Source: UBA6448 sp051893155
GTDB taxonomy: Bacteria > Bacillota_I > Bacilli_A > RF39 > UBA660
Direction: 5' to 3'
DNA: 23,772 nucleotides
Assembly (NCBI GenBank): GCA_051893155.1
Contig: JBJFGY010000122.1
Span: 1-23,772, forward strand
Below are positions 14,283 through 23,173 of this stretch, in pieces. The first letter of the stretch is position 1. Each line of letters opens with the position of its first letter. Under the pieces are notes generated by a model, which searched no databases, had not been told where the DNA came from, and worked only from the letters and a program-made list of their open reading frames with translations. The translations under genes and the position numbers were made by a program.

Positions 14283-15122
14283 ATGAATAATAAGGGCTTT
14301 GTATTTATAGAAACAATAATTGTTACAGTTGTTTTAACTACAACTCTTATTTTTTTGTATTCAAATTTTAGCAAAAACTTAAATAATGAGAAAAAAAGAT
14401 TGTATTATGATGATATAGCTTATGTATATAAAACTATCTATATTAGAGATGCTTTATTAAAAAGTGTTGATGAAACTATCTTTAATATGGCTATTAATGA
14501 TGATAATATATCTAATGGTAATAGTCTTAAAAACAATTTTGTATATTTATTTAATAATGAATCTAAATTTTGTGTAAATTATAAAGATATAAATAATTCT
14601 TTAGAATGTAATAGTTCAACTGATTATAAATCAATTTTTAAGGATAATACTTTATTAAAAGATTTAAATGACTTATATAATTATAAAATGTTAATTTATA
14701 TTAAAACTGCAGATATTAGTAATATAAAAAAATGTATTAATGGTACTATTGATGCAAGTTTACAAACTAAATGTAATAATTATAAATTATTTACTAGTAA
14801 ATACTCGGATAGTAATTTGGATGAGTTTATGCAAACATTAGATAGTGAAGATACTAATTCTAATAGTATATTAATTGCTTTATATTATGAAAAAAAAGAT
14901 GGTTCAAAATTAGATACATTAGTTAGAGGAGGATATAATGCTTGTCTTAAAACATACATAGAGGATGATTTTAAAAATAATGCAACTTATTGTCCTAAAT
15001 GTGTAAATGAAAGCATAAGTGATTATTCAACTTTAAAAAGTTTATATGATAAGCAAGATAAAATTAGCTACAATATGAAATGTGAAAATGCTTATTATTT
15101 ATCGTGGGTGTATTATGATTAA
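14283..15122 (+). CDS. prepilin-like protein
   Basis: 279 residues. The N-terminus MNNKGFVFIETIIVTVVLTTT is a type IV prepilin signal: short basic leader ending in Gly, then Phe at +1 and Glu at +5, then a hydrophobic helix (about 8-28). A prepilin peptidase would cut after Gly5. The rest is polar with six or more Cys residues, including a CPKC pair near the C-terminus; no known domain is recognised. It is the first gene of an operon with two more proteins of the same N-terminal type; the next start lies 8 bases inside this gene. No pilus ATPase, platform protein or peptidase is in the window. Likely a minor pilin or pseudopilin; its exact role is unknown. Confidence 0.7.
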   Translation: MNNKGFVFIETIIVTVVLTTTLIFLYSNFSKNLNNEKKRLYYDDIAYVYKTIYIRDALLKSVDETIFNMAINDDNISNGNSLKNNFVYLFNNESKFCVNYKDINNSLECNSSTDYKSIFKDNTLLKDLNDLYNYKMLIYIKTADISNIKKCINGTIDASLQTKCNNYKLFTSKYSDSNLDEFMQTLDSEDTNSNSILIALYYEKKDGSKLDTLVRGGYNACLKTYIEDDFKNNATYCPKCVNESISDYSTLKSLYDKQDKISYNMKCENAYYLSWVYYD

Positions 15123-16170
15123 ATTAAATAAAAAAGGTGTTATTTCAATATCAGTTATATATTCGTTTTTCTTAGTTTTTTGTTTATTATTAGTTTTAAT
15201 TTTAACTACTTATACAAATAATAGACTTAATTTTAAAATGCTTAAAAATGATATTAAAAAAAAATATATTAGCAGTGAAGAAATAAGTACTTATACAATT
15301 GGAAGTCAGATTGATACTACCTCTATGATGACTACAACTGATGATATGGGCTCGTCTCATTATTATAGTGGTGAATTTACGAAGAATTATGTTAAATTTG
15401 GTAAATATTCATCAGGTGATGATATGATATGGCGTATTATAAGAATTAATGGTGATGGTTCTATTAGATTAATATATAATGGTACAATTGGTAATAGTTA
15501 TTATAATTCTTCTGAAAATGATGCAGTTTATGTTGGGTATAAATATAGTCTATATAATAATCATGGTTTAGGAAATAATAGTACAATTAAAAATTACTTA
15601 GATAATTGGTATAAAAATAACTTAAGTAAAACTAAATACGAAGAATATATCGTAGGTTCAATTTTTTGTACAAATCGTAATGCCTTTATTGATGCAGCTA
15701 AAACTACTATTGCTGATGGTTATGGAACAAGTACGCAATATTTTCAAAATTATAATAATACTATTTCTAACTTAGAATGTAATGATGCAGATGATAGATT
15801 TTTTACTATACCAACTTATTATTCTTCAAATGGACTGTTAGATTATCCAATAGGTTTACTTTCATATGAAGAAGCAATTTTGATGGGATTAAATACCTCA
15901 AATGATAGTACAAGTAATTATTTAACTAATGGATTTAATTTTTGGACTTTAACTCCAAGCCATTATAATAGTGGTGCTTATAATTATTATATTAGCTCAA
16001 ATGGAAAGCTTTTTAATAATATTAAAGTTTCAAGTTCCCTTGCTGTAAGACCTGTTATTTCTATTTCTAAAGATACCCCTGTAATAGGTGATGGAACAGA
16101 AAGTAATCCATATACTTTTTCATTAGGTGGAAGAAAATTTAATAGTGTATGTACAGGTGGTGGAATATGA
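15115..16170 (+). CDS. pilin-like protein carrying the lectin-like domain
   Basis: 351 residues from the ATG at 15115 (an earlier in-frame ATG at 15082 lies well inside the previous gene). The N-terminus MIKLNKKGVISISVIYSFFL resembles a prepilin leader (Gly then hydrophobic helix) but has Ser, not Glu, at +5. The remaining protein, from about residue 75, matches the C-terminal domain of the surface proteins at 305 and 2022: YVKFGKY, IWRIIRINGDGSIRLIYNG, LDYPIGLLSYEE, NFWTLTPS, AVRPVISI and GDGTESNPY. The loop from TP to SI has the same 36-residue length as in those proteins, but the DNA is AT-rich and no hairpin follows, so it is not an evident DGR target. I infer a pilus-associated binding protein. 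Its stop overlaps the next ATG (ATGA). Confidence 0.7.
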   Translation: MIKLNKKGVISISVIYSFFLVFCLLLVLILTTYTNNRLNFKMLKNDIKKKYISSEEISTYTIGSQIDTTSMMTTTDDMGSSHYYSGEFTKNYVKFGKYSSGDDMIWRIIRINGDGSIRLIYNGTIGNSYYNSSENDAVYVGYKYSLYNNHGLGNNSTIKNYLDNWYKNNLSKTKYEEYIVGSIFCTNRNAFIDAAKTTIADGYGTSTQYFQNYNNTISNLECNDADDRFFTIPTYYSSNGLLDYPIGLLSYEEAILMGLNTSNDSTSNYLTNGFNFWTLTPSHYNSGAYNYYISSNGKLFNNIKVSSSLAVRPVISISKDTPVIGDGTESNPYTFSLGGRKFNSVCTGGGI

Positions 16171-16670
16171 AACTAAATAATAAAGGTATATCTATTATAG
16201 AACTAATTATAAGTATTTCCTTAATTAGCGTGGTAATGTTATTTTTATACAATTTACTTTCAAATGTAACTTTTGAAAAAGATGATGATTATTTTGCTTC
16301 ATTAAATCAAGCAAATAGAATAGAAATTATTACTAAAATTGAAGATACTTTAATGTGTTATTCAATTGATAATTATATGATTAATGGTGATAATGAATTA
16401 GAACTTACTTCTGGTAGTGTTGTATTTAAAATAACCATAGATCGTGATAATAATAAAATTTCTTTTACTCAAGGAACGACTCCTATTGGAAAGTGGACTA
16501 TAAAAAATGCAACTGCAGGTAATATTTCATGTACTGATGTTGGTGATGGGTTAACTACTACAAAATATACTCAGTGCATTATTCCAATTTATACAACAAA
16601 TATAAATGATAACAAGGATAATAATAATACAATTGATGATATTACTTTTTCATTTAAAAAAGAAGTATAA
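16167..16670 (+). CDS. prepilin-like protein
   Basis: 167 residues from the ATG at 16167, which has GGTGGTGG just upstream and overlaps the previous stop by 4 bases; a start at 16149 would be deeper in the previous gene. The N-terminus MKLNNKGISIIELIISISL is a classic prepilin motif: cut after Gly7, Glu at +5, hydrophobic helix to about residue 30. The remainder is polar and beta-rich with three Cys. It is the last gene of the operon and its end overlaps the convergent YlbJ-like gene by 17 bases. It may be a minor pilin of a type IV or competence-type pilus; no assembly genes are nearby. Confidence 0.75.
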   Translation: MKLNNKGISIIELIISISLISVVMLFLYNLLSNVTFEKDDDYFASLNQANRIEIITKIEDTLMCYSIDNYMINGDNELELTSGSVVFKITIDRDNNKISFTQGTTPIGKWTIKNATAGNISCTDVGDGLTTTKYTQCIIPIYTTNINDNKDNNNTIDDITFSFKKEV

Positions 16671-17523
16671 TAATTCCTAATATAATAATTATAAATCTTG
16701 ATAAATAAAAATATTTATAATTAATATTATAGTTTTCTAATATAAGGCTCAATTGCATTTGAATACTTAAACCAGAAAAACAAATTATAGTATAAGCTAT
16801 AATTTGTTTTATTTTAATAGAAATATTTAATAAAGAAATACTATATAATCCTTGAGTTATTTCTATAATACCTTTTAAAATAGTTGTTAATATATTATGT
16901 GCTTTTAAAAATATTAAATCTGTTATAGTTTTAAAAAAAATAATTATACCCATTATTTTTAAAAGATTTAATAAAGTATTATTAATAATACCAAATAATT
17001 CTTTTTTTAAATTATAATTTTCATATTTTATTTGAATATTTTTAATAGATAATTTATTTCTAATTAATAGATAGTAAATTAAATTTATAAAATAAATTAA
17101 CATCATAAAAAAAATTACATTTTTATTATTATTTAAAATATTAAATAAACTATTATATAAAAAAAGAGGATTATTAAAACAAGTAAAAGATAATATAATA
17201 CTTGCGTCTTTTTCATTAATAATTTTATTGTCTAAATAATTTTTAATAATTATTGCATTAATTGGACAACCTGATAAGATTGACATTATTATTATATAAA
17301 TTTCTGGTCTTTTAAAAACTATATTTAAATAATATGGTAAATTACATTTTATTAATAAATTATTTAAAATCATCATAATAAATAAAAATGGAAATACTTT
17401 TGTAATGAATAAAATAAGTGAATCATTTATTGATGTTAAAAATAAAATATTATTTTTAAATATTAAAATAATTAATAAAAAAATAATTGTAATTAATAAT
17501 ATATTTATAATTTTTTTGTTCAT
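16654..17523 (-). CDS. YlbJ-like sporulation membrane protein
   Basis: 289 residues, very hydrophobic, about eight membrane segments. Two short signature loops, SILSGCPINAIIIKNYLDN and CFSGLSIQMQLS, resemble the paired GYPxGA and GGFSI motifs of YlbJ and related nucleoside-recognition (Gate) proteins. YlbJ is a SigmaE-controlled membrane protein needed for spore cortex formation in Bacillus. Bacillus YlbJ is about 400 residues, so this is a short version. The divergent neighbour is YlbL/SepM-like; ylbJ and ylbL are close in Bacillus too, which supports the call. A ribosome site TAGGAAA precedes the ATG. An unrelated Gate-domain transporter is the alternative. Confidence 0.65.
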   Translation of the reverse strand: MNKKIINILLITIIFLLIILIFKNNILFLTSINDSLILFITKVFPFLFIMMILNNLLIKCNLPYYLNIVFKRPEIYIIIMSILSGCPINAIIIKNYLDNKIINEKDASIILSFTCFNNPLFLYNSLFNILNNNKNVIFFMMLIYFINLIYYLLIRNKLSIKNIQIKYENYNLKKELFGIINNTLLNLLKIMGIIIFFKTITDLIFLKAHNILTTILKGIIEITQGLYSISLLNISIKIKQIIAYTIICFSGLSIQMQLSLILENYNINYKYFYLSRFIIIILGIIILLF

Positions 17524-17538
17524 AAATTTCCTATTTTT

Positions 17539-17547
17539 TGCTATAAT
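17539..17547 (+). promoter_or_regulatory. extended -10 promoter of the PDZ-Lon protease gene
   Basis: TGC followed by TATAAT (17542-17547); -35 is weak (TTCATA at 17519-17524). It lies in the 40-base gap between divergent genes. AAGGTGAT before the ATG at 17564 is a strong ribosome site. Confidence 0.5.
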
Positions 17548-17563
17548 GAACTAAGGTGATAAT

Positions 17564-18571
17564 ATGTTTAATAAAATATATGAAAAATTTAAAAATTTTA
17601 TCAAAGAAAATTATAAAGGTATAATATTTCTTATTATATTTGTATTTATAGCTTTATATAAGTTTCCTTATGTTATTTATAAACCAGGTGGCTCAATTAA
17701 TTTAAATAAACGCATTAGTATTAATGGTAGTTATAATATTGAAGGAAGTTACAGCATGAATTATGTTACTGTTGTAAAAGGCAATATTCCATCTTTAATA
17801 GTAGCTGCATTGATGCCAAATTGGGATATTAAAAATGAAAGTGATATAACTGGTGGTATAGATTATGATTTATCATTTAAAATTGAACAAATAGAACTTA
17901 AAAACTCATTATTTTTAGCAACTTATAATGCTTATACAAAAGCAGGCAAGGATATTATTATAAATGATAAAAAACATTATATTACTTATATTAGTAAGGA
18001 TAGTGATACAGATTTAAAAGTTTTAGATGAGATAGATTCTATTGATGGTAAAAAATATGAAAATTTAAAAGAATTTCAAGATTATATTGGTTCATTAGAA
18101 GTAAATGATAAAGTTAATATAACAGTTTTAAGGGATGGTAAAATAGAAAATAGATATGCAATAGTAAAAGACTTTGATGGGCTTAAAAAAATAGGTATTG
18201 CTATTACGACTGAATATGATTATGAAACTACTCCTAAAATAGATATTAAAACAAAATCGTCTGAAGCTGGTTCTTCTGGAGGACTTATGCTTTCTCTTGC
18301 AATATATGATGAAATAACTGAAAATGATTTATCTCATGGTAAAAATATTATGGGAACAGGAACGATTGATGAATTTGGCAAGGTGGGAGCTATTGGCGGA
18401 GTAAAATATAAGATGCTTGGTGCAAGCAAAGATAAAGCAGATGTATTTTTTATTCCAAAAGATAATTATGAAGAAGCCCTTGAAGTATATCAAAAATTTA
18501 ATTTAAAATTTGATTTAGTTATGGTAGAAACATTTGATGATGCAATAAATTATTTAAATAATTTAAATTAA
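17564..18571 (+). CDS. membrane-anchored PDZ-Lon (S16) serine protease, SepM/YlbL type
   Basis: 335 residues. One N-terminal membrane segment (about 18-37) is followed by the conserved YKPGGSINL region, a PDZ domain (about 140-210: IDSIDGKKYENLKEFQDYI) and a Lon-type protease domain (about 215-335). The catalytic dyad is Ser238 in GSSGGLM and Lys281 in GGVKYK; their 43-residue spacing matches that of Lon. SepM processes competence peptide in streptococci; Bacillus YlbL is linked to SOS cell-division control, so the substrate here cannot be stated. It faces outside the cell by topology. An extended -10 promoter lies in the 40-base divergent gap to the YlbJ-like gene. Confidence 0.88.
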   Translation: MFNKIYEKFKNFIKENYKGIIFLIIFVFIALYKFPYVIYKPGGSINLNKRISINGSYNIEGSYSMNYVTVVKGNIPSLIVAALMPNWDIKNESDITGGIDYDLSFKIEQIELKNSLFLATYNAYTKAGKDIIINDKKHYITYISKDSDTDLKVLDEIDSIDGKKYENLKEFQDYIGSLEVNDKVNITVLRDGKIENRYAIVKDFDGLKKIGIAITTEYDYETTPKIDIKTKSSEAGSSGGLMLSLAIYDEITENDLSHGKNIMGTGTIDEFGKVGAIGGVKYKMLGASKDKADVFFIPKDNYEEALEVYQKFNLKFDLVMVETFDDAINYLNNLN

Positions 18572-18572
18572 A

Positions 18573-18581
18573 TGCTATAAT
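18573..18581 (+). promoter_or_regulatory. possible extended -10 promoter for the unknown gene and mutS
   Basis: TGC followed by TATAAT (18576-18581), directly after the protease stop codon; no clear -35. Ribosome site GGGAGG at 18595-18600. Confidence 0.4.
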
Positions 18582-18604
18582 TAAACTATTGTTAGGGAGG
18601 TTTT

Positions 18605-19453
18605 ATGTTTACCGATGTTGAAGTATTTTTAATTAACAATTTATTTAATTATGTTAGTTTTGGCAAAAAGAATACTTTTGATGAAAAATATGAATTTTTA
18701 AAAGAAAAAATAAATAAATATTTAACAAGAGAATATTTAGAAAATGTTTATTATGATATTGTGAATATGTATGATTTAGATAGTGAATATGAAGCAAAAA
18801 GAATTATTAAAAATATTTTGTATTATTATTATTTAGATAATCAAAATATTAATGAAGATATAAATTATTTAATTGAAAAATTTTTAGATGATGAAAAATT
18901 TGGTATTAGTATAATAAAAAAATTTTATATATTAATATTTAAATTAGAATACGTAAAAAAAATAGAAAATAGATTAAATAAACAAAAACCAAGTAAATAT
19001 AATGAAATTTTATATTTAAAACAGAAAATAGAAAGTTTAAATGATAAAATTAGAAGTAGTGTTCAATCATTATTTTTAATATGTATTAAATATTCAAATA
19101 ATCTATTTGATAAAGCAACTGTTAATAACGCAATAAAAAATTCTGATGATTTTATTTTTTTAAAAAATTATTATCCATATTTTGTTAAATTAATGTATAC
19201 TGATTTGTATGAATATACTTTGTTTGATACAGATCCTGAAGCAAAGAAAATAAATAATATGATTTTAAAAATTTTAAATAATCAAGAATGTGATTTTAAT
19301 AATCCTGATCTATTAAAAGAGGAATATTTAATGCTTTATATGATTATATTAAAAGATAATATGCAAAGAAAGGAAAATAGAAAAAATTTAAATGGGCAAA
19401 ATTTAAAATTAGTTAGGAAAAATAACCCATTATATATGTTTGATGAATTTTAA
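18605..19453 (+). CDS. protein of unknown function, helical
   Basis: 282 residues. Not recognised. It is Lys-, Asn- and Tyr-rich, with no signal peptide or membrane segment, and predicted mostly alpha-helical; a charged stretch around 115-155 (KLEYVKKIENRLNKQKPS to KIESLNDKIRSSVQS) could form a coiled coil. No catalytic motif stands out. It has a strong ribosome site (GGGAGG) and ends 2 bases before the mutS start, so the two are almost certainly co-expressed and translation of mutS, which lacks its own good ribosome site, may depend on it. Genomic linkage to mutS could point to DNA maintenance, but that is only a hint. Confidence 0.75.
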   Translation: MFTDVEVFLINNLFNYVSFGKKNTFDEKYEFLKEKINKYLTREYLENVYYDIVNMYDLDSEYEAKRIIKNILYYYYLDNQNINEDINYLIEKFLDDEKFGISIIKKFYILIFKLEYVKKIENRLNKQKPSKYNEILYLKQKIESLNDKIRSSVQSLFLICIKYSNNLFDKATVNNAIKNSDDFIFLKNYYPYFVKLMYTDLYEYTLFDTDPEAKKINNMILKILNNQECDFNNPDLLKEEYLMLYMIILKDNMQRKENRKNLNGQNLKLVRKNNPLYMFDEF

Positions 19454-19455
19454 TT

Positions 19456-21981
19456 ATGAAAAGATGTGAAGTAGATAGAAATAAATTAAGCCCAATGATG
19501 GCTCAATATATGGAAATTAAAGATAAATATCCTGATACATTATTATTTTATCGTTTAGGAGATTTTTATGAACTTTTTTTTGAAGATGCCTTAATTGCCT
19601 CAAAAGAATTAGAACTTACTTTAACTGGTAGAGTAGCGGGTCTTAATGAAAGAGTTCCAATGTGTGGAGTTCCATATCATGCTGTTAAAAGTTATATTGA
19701 AAAGGTTGTAAACAAAGGATATAAAGTAGCAATTTGTGAACAACTTGAGGATCCTAGATTTACTAAAGGAATGGTAAAAAGAGGAGTTACAGATGTAATT
19801 AGTAAAGGAACTATTGCTGATTTAGAACTTCTTGATTCTCATAATAATTCATTTGTAGCATCATTATTAGAATATCCTGATCTTTATATTTTAACAATGC
19901 TTGATATTTCTACAGGTAGTTTATTAAGTAATAAAATTTCAAAAAGTATTAATACTTTAGGTAATCAAATAGTTAAATATCAAATTAAAGAAATTGTTTT
20001 AAAAGATAATACTAATGCTAATTTAATTAATGAAATAAAAAATAAATATAATGTTGATATTGATATTTGTCCATATGAAATTGATAAAATTAATCCATTA
20101 ATTGAAAATAAACTATCGGATGTAAGATGCATAATTGGGGTAAAACATTTATTTTATTTTTTAATAAATACTCAACTTAAAGATTTATCTTCAATTGAAG
20201 ATATTACTATTATTAATAATAATAATTATTTATATATGGATGATTATTGTATAAATAATTTAGAATTAGTTCAAACACAAAGAAATAAATCTCGTGAGTT
20301 TTCATTATTATGGCTTTTAGATAAATGCAAAACTGCTATGGGAAGTAGAAAGCTTAGAAATATGCTTCTTAATCCTTTAAAAGATAAAGAAATTATTAAT
20401 AAACGCTATGATATGATTGAAAAATTAAACAATGAATTTATTTTGAAAGATAAACTTATTGCTAATTTAAATGAAATATATGATATAGAAAGATTAACAG
20501 GAAAAATTACTAATGGTAGTTTAAATGCTAGAGACTTATTACAATTAAAAAGAAGCTTAAAACCACTTCCTGAAATTAAAGAAATAATTAATAAATTAAA
20601 TTTTGATATTAAAATAGATACTTTTGAAGATATTTATAATTTACTTGAAAAAGCTATTTATGAAGATCCTCCAATTACGCTAAAAGATGGTTACTTAATT
20701 AAAGATGGTTTTAATAATGACCTTGATGATTTAAGAAATATTAAAAAAAATGGTAAAGATTATATTGCAAAATTTGAGTATGAAATTAAAGAAAAAACTG
20801 GAATAAAAAATCTTAAAGTTGGTTTTAATAAAGTATTTGGCTATTATATTGAAATAAGTAAAGGGCAAGCAAAAGATATTGCTGAAAAATTTGGCTTCGA
20901 AAGAAGACAAACTTTAGCAAATTGTGAAAGATTTATTTCAAAAGAATTAAAAGAAAAAGAAGATTTAATTTTAAATGCTGAAGAAAGAATAATTGATTTA
21001 GAGTATGAACTTTTTATGGAAATTAAAAATGAAATAAAAAAATATGTTCCAAAACTTAGAAATACTTCTGATAGTTTAAGTTATCTTGATGTTATGAGTA
21101 ACTTAGCAAATATGGCTGAAAATTTAAATTTAGTAAGACCTAATATTAATGAGAGTCATTCAATTGATATAACAAGTGGTTGGCATCCTGTTGTAAAAAA
21201 TACTTTAAAAGATGAATATGTGGAAAATGATTGTAAAATGGATGAAGGAATTTCAACTTTATTAATAACAGGTCCAAATATGAGTGGTAAATCAACATAT
21301 ATGAGGCAAATTGCTATAACAATTATTATGGCTCAAATTGGCTCTTTTGTCCCATGTAAAAAAGCAAATCTTCCTATTATAGATAAAATATTTACTAGAA
21401 TTGGTGCATCTGATGATTTAGCTGGTGGTCAAAGTACATTTATGGTAGAAATGAGTGAAGCAAATAATGCGATAAAAAATGCCACTGAAAATAGTTTAAT
21501 TTTATTTGATGAATTAGGCCGTGGTACAGCTACTTATGATGGTATGGCTCTTGCTCAAAGTATAATTGAATATATTAATGAGAATATTAAATGTAAGACA
21601 CTTTTTTCAACTCATTATCATGAACTAACAGTTTTAGATAGAAAATATAAGTCAATAAAAAATGTTCACGTAGATGCCTCATTAAATGGAAAAGAATTGA
21701 TTTTTCTCCATAAAGTTAAAAATGGTTCAATTGATAAAAGTTATGGTGTTCATGTTGCTTTTTTAGCGGGACTTCCAGATAAATTAATCGAAAGAGCTAA
21801 CGAAATATTAAATACCTTAGAAAATAAACCAAATAATAAATGTTCTTCAACTCAATTATCTTTTGATTTTGAAGAAAAAAAAGAAGAAAAACATGATTAT
21901 TTAAAAGATATTGATATTAATAATATTACTCCAATTGAAGCTTTAAATATTCTTTATAAAATAAAAGAAGATAATAAATAA
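19456..21981 (+). CDS. mutS: DNA mismatch repair protein MutS
   Basis: 841 residues, a complete MutS1. It finds mismatches and uses ATP to recruit downstream repair. The mismatch-reading motif Phe-Tyr-Glu lies in RLGDFYELF near residue 37. Connector, lever and clamp domains follow (about 130-560). The ABC-type ATPase has Walker A TGPNMSGKST (about 603-612), signature DDLAGGQSTFMVEM (about 653), Walker B LILFDELGRGT (about 681-691) and STHYHEL (about 717). Near the C-terminus TQLSFDF fits a beta-clamp-binding peptide, and the end TPIEALNILYKIK is typical of bacterial MutS. It starts 2 bases after the unknown gene with no clear ribosome site. mutL, often adjacent, is not downstream. Confidence 0.97.
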   Translation: MKRCEVDRNKLSPMMAQYMEIKDKYPDTLLFYRLGDFYELFFEDALIASKELELTLTGRVAGLNERVPMCGVPYHAVKSYIEKVVNKGYKVAICEQLEDPRFTKGMVKRGVTDVISKGTIADLELLDSHNNSFVASLLEYPDLYILTMLDISTGSLLSNKISKSINTLGNQIVKYQIKEIVLKDNTNANLINEIKNKYNVDIDICPYEIDKINPLIENKLSDVRCIIGVKHLFYFLINTQLKDLSSIEDITIINNNNYLYMDDYCINNLELVQTQRNKSREFSLLWLLDKCKTAMGSRKLRNMLLNPLKDKEIINKRYDMIEKLNNEFILKDKLIANLNEIYDIERLTGKITNGSLNARDLLQLKRSLKPLPEIKEIINKLNFDIKIDTFEDIYNLLEKAIYEDPPITLKDGYLIKDGFNNDLDDLRNIKKNGKDYIAKFEYEIKEKTGIKNLKVGFNKVFGYYIEISKGQAKDIAEKFGFERRQTLANCERFISKELKEKEDLILNAEERIIDLEYELFMEIKNEIKKYVPKLRNTSDSLSYLDVMSNLANMAENLNLVRPNINESHSIDITSGWHPVVKNTLKDEYVENDCKMDEGISTLLITGPNMSGKSTYMRQIAITIIMAQIGSFVPCKKANLPIIDKIFTRIGASDDLAGGQSTFMVEMSEANNAIKNATENSLILFDELGRGTATYDGMALAQSIIEYINENIKCKTLFSTHYHELTVLDRKYKSIKNVHVDASLNGKELIFLHKVKNGSIDKSYGVHVAFLAGLPDKLIERANEILNTLENKPNNKCSSTQLSFDFEEKKEEKHDYLKDIDINNITPIEALNILYKIKEDNK

Positions 21982-21988
21982 TATTTAT

Positions 21989-23173
21989 ATGAAAGATATG
22001 AAAAAAAATAAAACAAAAAAATACAAGTTGAAAAATAATAAATTAATAATATTAATATTAATTATTTTAATTATGTTTATATATTTAGTATATCCTAAAA
22101 ATTTAAGCGATAAAAAAGTATTTAATAAACCAAATGTAGTAAACGAAACAATTATTATTAAGGATGATAATATTATTTCTAAAACTATTATGGATGATAA
22201 ATATGTTTTTTTAGTTTTAAATGAAAATAATAATTTAGTAAGTAAAATAATTGATTATAAAACAAATAAAGAAATTACTTTTGAGGATATTTTAAAAAGT
22301 AATAAAATAGGGGATACAAATAAAAAAATAAGTGAACTTCTTTATTATAAATATCCTACTGCTATAGCAAGTTTACTAGATAATTATGCTGAAAAAGAGT
22401 ATTTATTTTACGATAGTTATATATTAATTAAATATAATTTAAGTAAAGATGTATTAGATACAAATAGATTTTTTGATTTAAAGATTTATTATAATGAAAT
22501 AAAGAACTATTTAAATTTTGAAGTTCCACCATATTCATATCAAAATGAGGATGGTTTTGATTATGATAAAAATAAGATAACAATTGTTTTTTCCTTTGAT
22601 GATGGGCCAAACAATATAAAAACGAAAAATATATTAAATACTTTAGAGGATTATAAAATGTCCGCAACATTTTTTATGCTTGGTAATAAATTATTAAATG
22701 ACAAAGAAACTGTAAAAAAAGTTGCTAATTCACATAGCGAAGTAGGCTATCATAGTTATGAACATACATATTTTACAAAGCAAAAAATAACTGAAGTTAA
22801 AGAAGAATATCTAAAATCTAATGAAATTTTTTATAATATAACTGGGAAAAATTTAAAATATACAAGACCACCATATGGTTCATATAATGAAAAAGTACTA
22901 AAAAGTATTGATACACCTTTTGTAAGATGGGATATAGATACTAATGATTGGCGTTATCATGATGATGAATATATAAAAAATTATGTTTTAGAAAATTATT
23001 CTGATGGAGATATAATTTTATTTCATGATTCCTATGATACCACTGTTAAAGCAATAAATAAATTAGTTCCACTTTTATATAATTTAGATGTTCAAGTTTT
23101 ATCAATTTCTGAATATACAAAATTAAAAAATATAAATTTAGAAAATCATAAAATGTATTTTAATTTTAAATAA
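21989..23173 (+). CDS. membrane-anchored polysaccharide deacetylase (PdaC/NodB type)
   Basis: 394 residues. A single N-terminal membrane segment (about 18-35) is followed by an extracellular region (about 45-195) whose ITFEDILK and late FFDLKIYYNEIKNYL resemble the RsiV/DUF3298-type domain of PdaC, then a NodB deacetylase domain (about 197-385). Catalytic motifs are complete: FSFDDGP (Asp204, metal-binding Asp205), HSYEH (His255, His259), RPPYG (293-297), DTNDW (317-321) and LFHD (His346). The family removes acetyl groups from peptidoglycan or other GlcNAc polymers, often giving lysozyme resistance. It follows mutS by 7 bases with only a weak ribosome site, so it probably belongs to the same transcript. 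Another ATG at 21998 is a possible start. The end overlaps the convergent small gene by 8 bases. Confidence 0.88.
   Translation: MKDMKKNKTKKYKLKNNKLIILILIILIMFIYLVYPKNLSDKKVFNKPNVVNETIIIKDDNIISKTIMDDKYVFLVLNENNNLVSKIIDYKTNKEITFEDILKSNKIGDTNKKISELLYYKYPTAIASLLDNYAEKEYLFYDSYILIKYNLSKDVLDTNRFFDLKIYYNEIKNYLNFEVPPYSYQNEDGFDYDKNKITIVFSFDDGPNNIKTKNILNTLEDYKMSATFFMLGNKLLNDKETVKKVANSHSEVGYHSYEHTYFTKQKITEVKEEYLKSNEIFYNITGKNLKYTRPPYGSYNEKVLKSIDTPFVRWDIDTNDWRYHDDEYIKNYVLENYSDGDIILFHDSYDTTVKAINKLVPLLYNLDVQVLSISEYTKLKNINLENHKMYFNFK

Noticed and set aside
22428..22670. Minus-strand 80-residue frame
   Set aside because: Antisense to the conserved deacetylase domain; no independent coding support.
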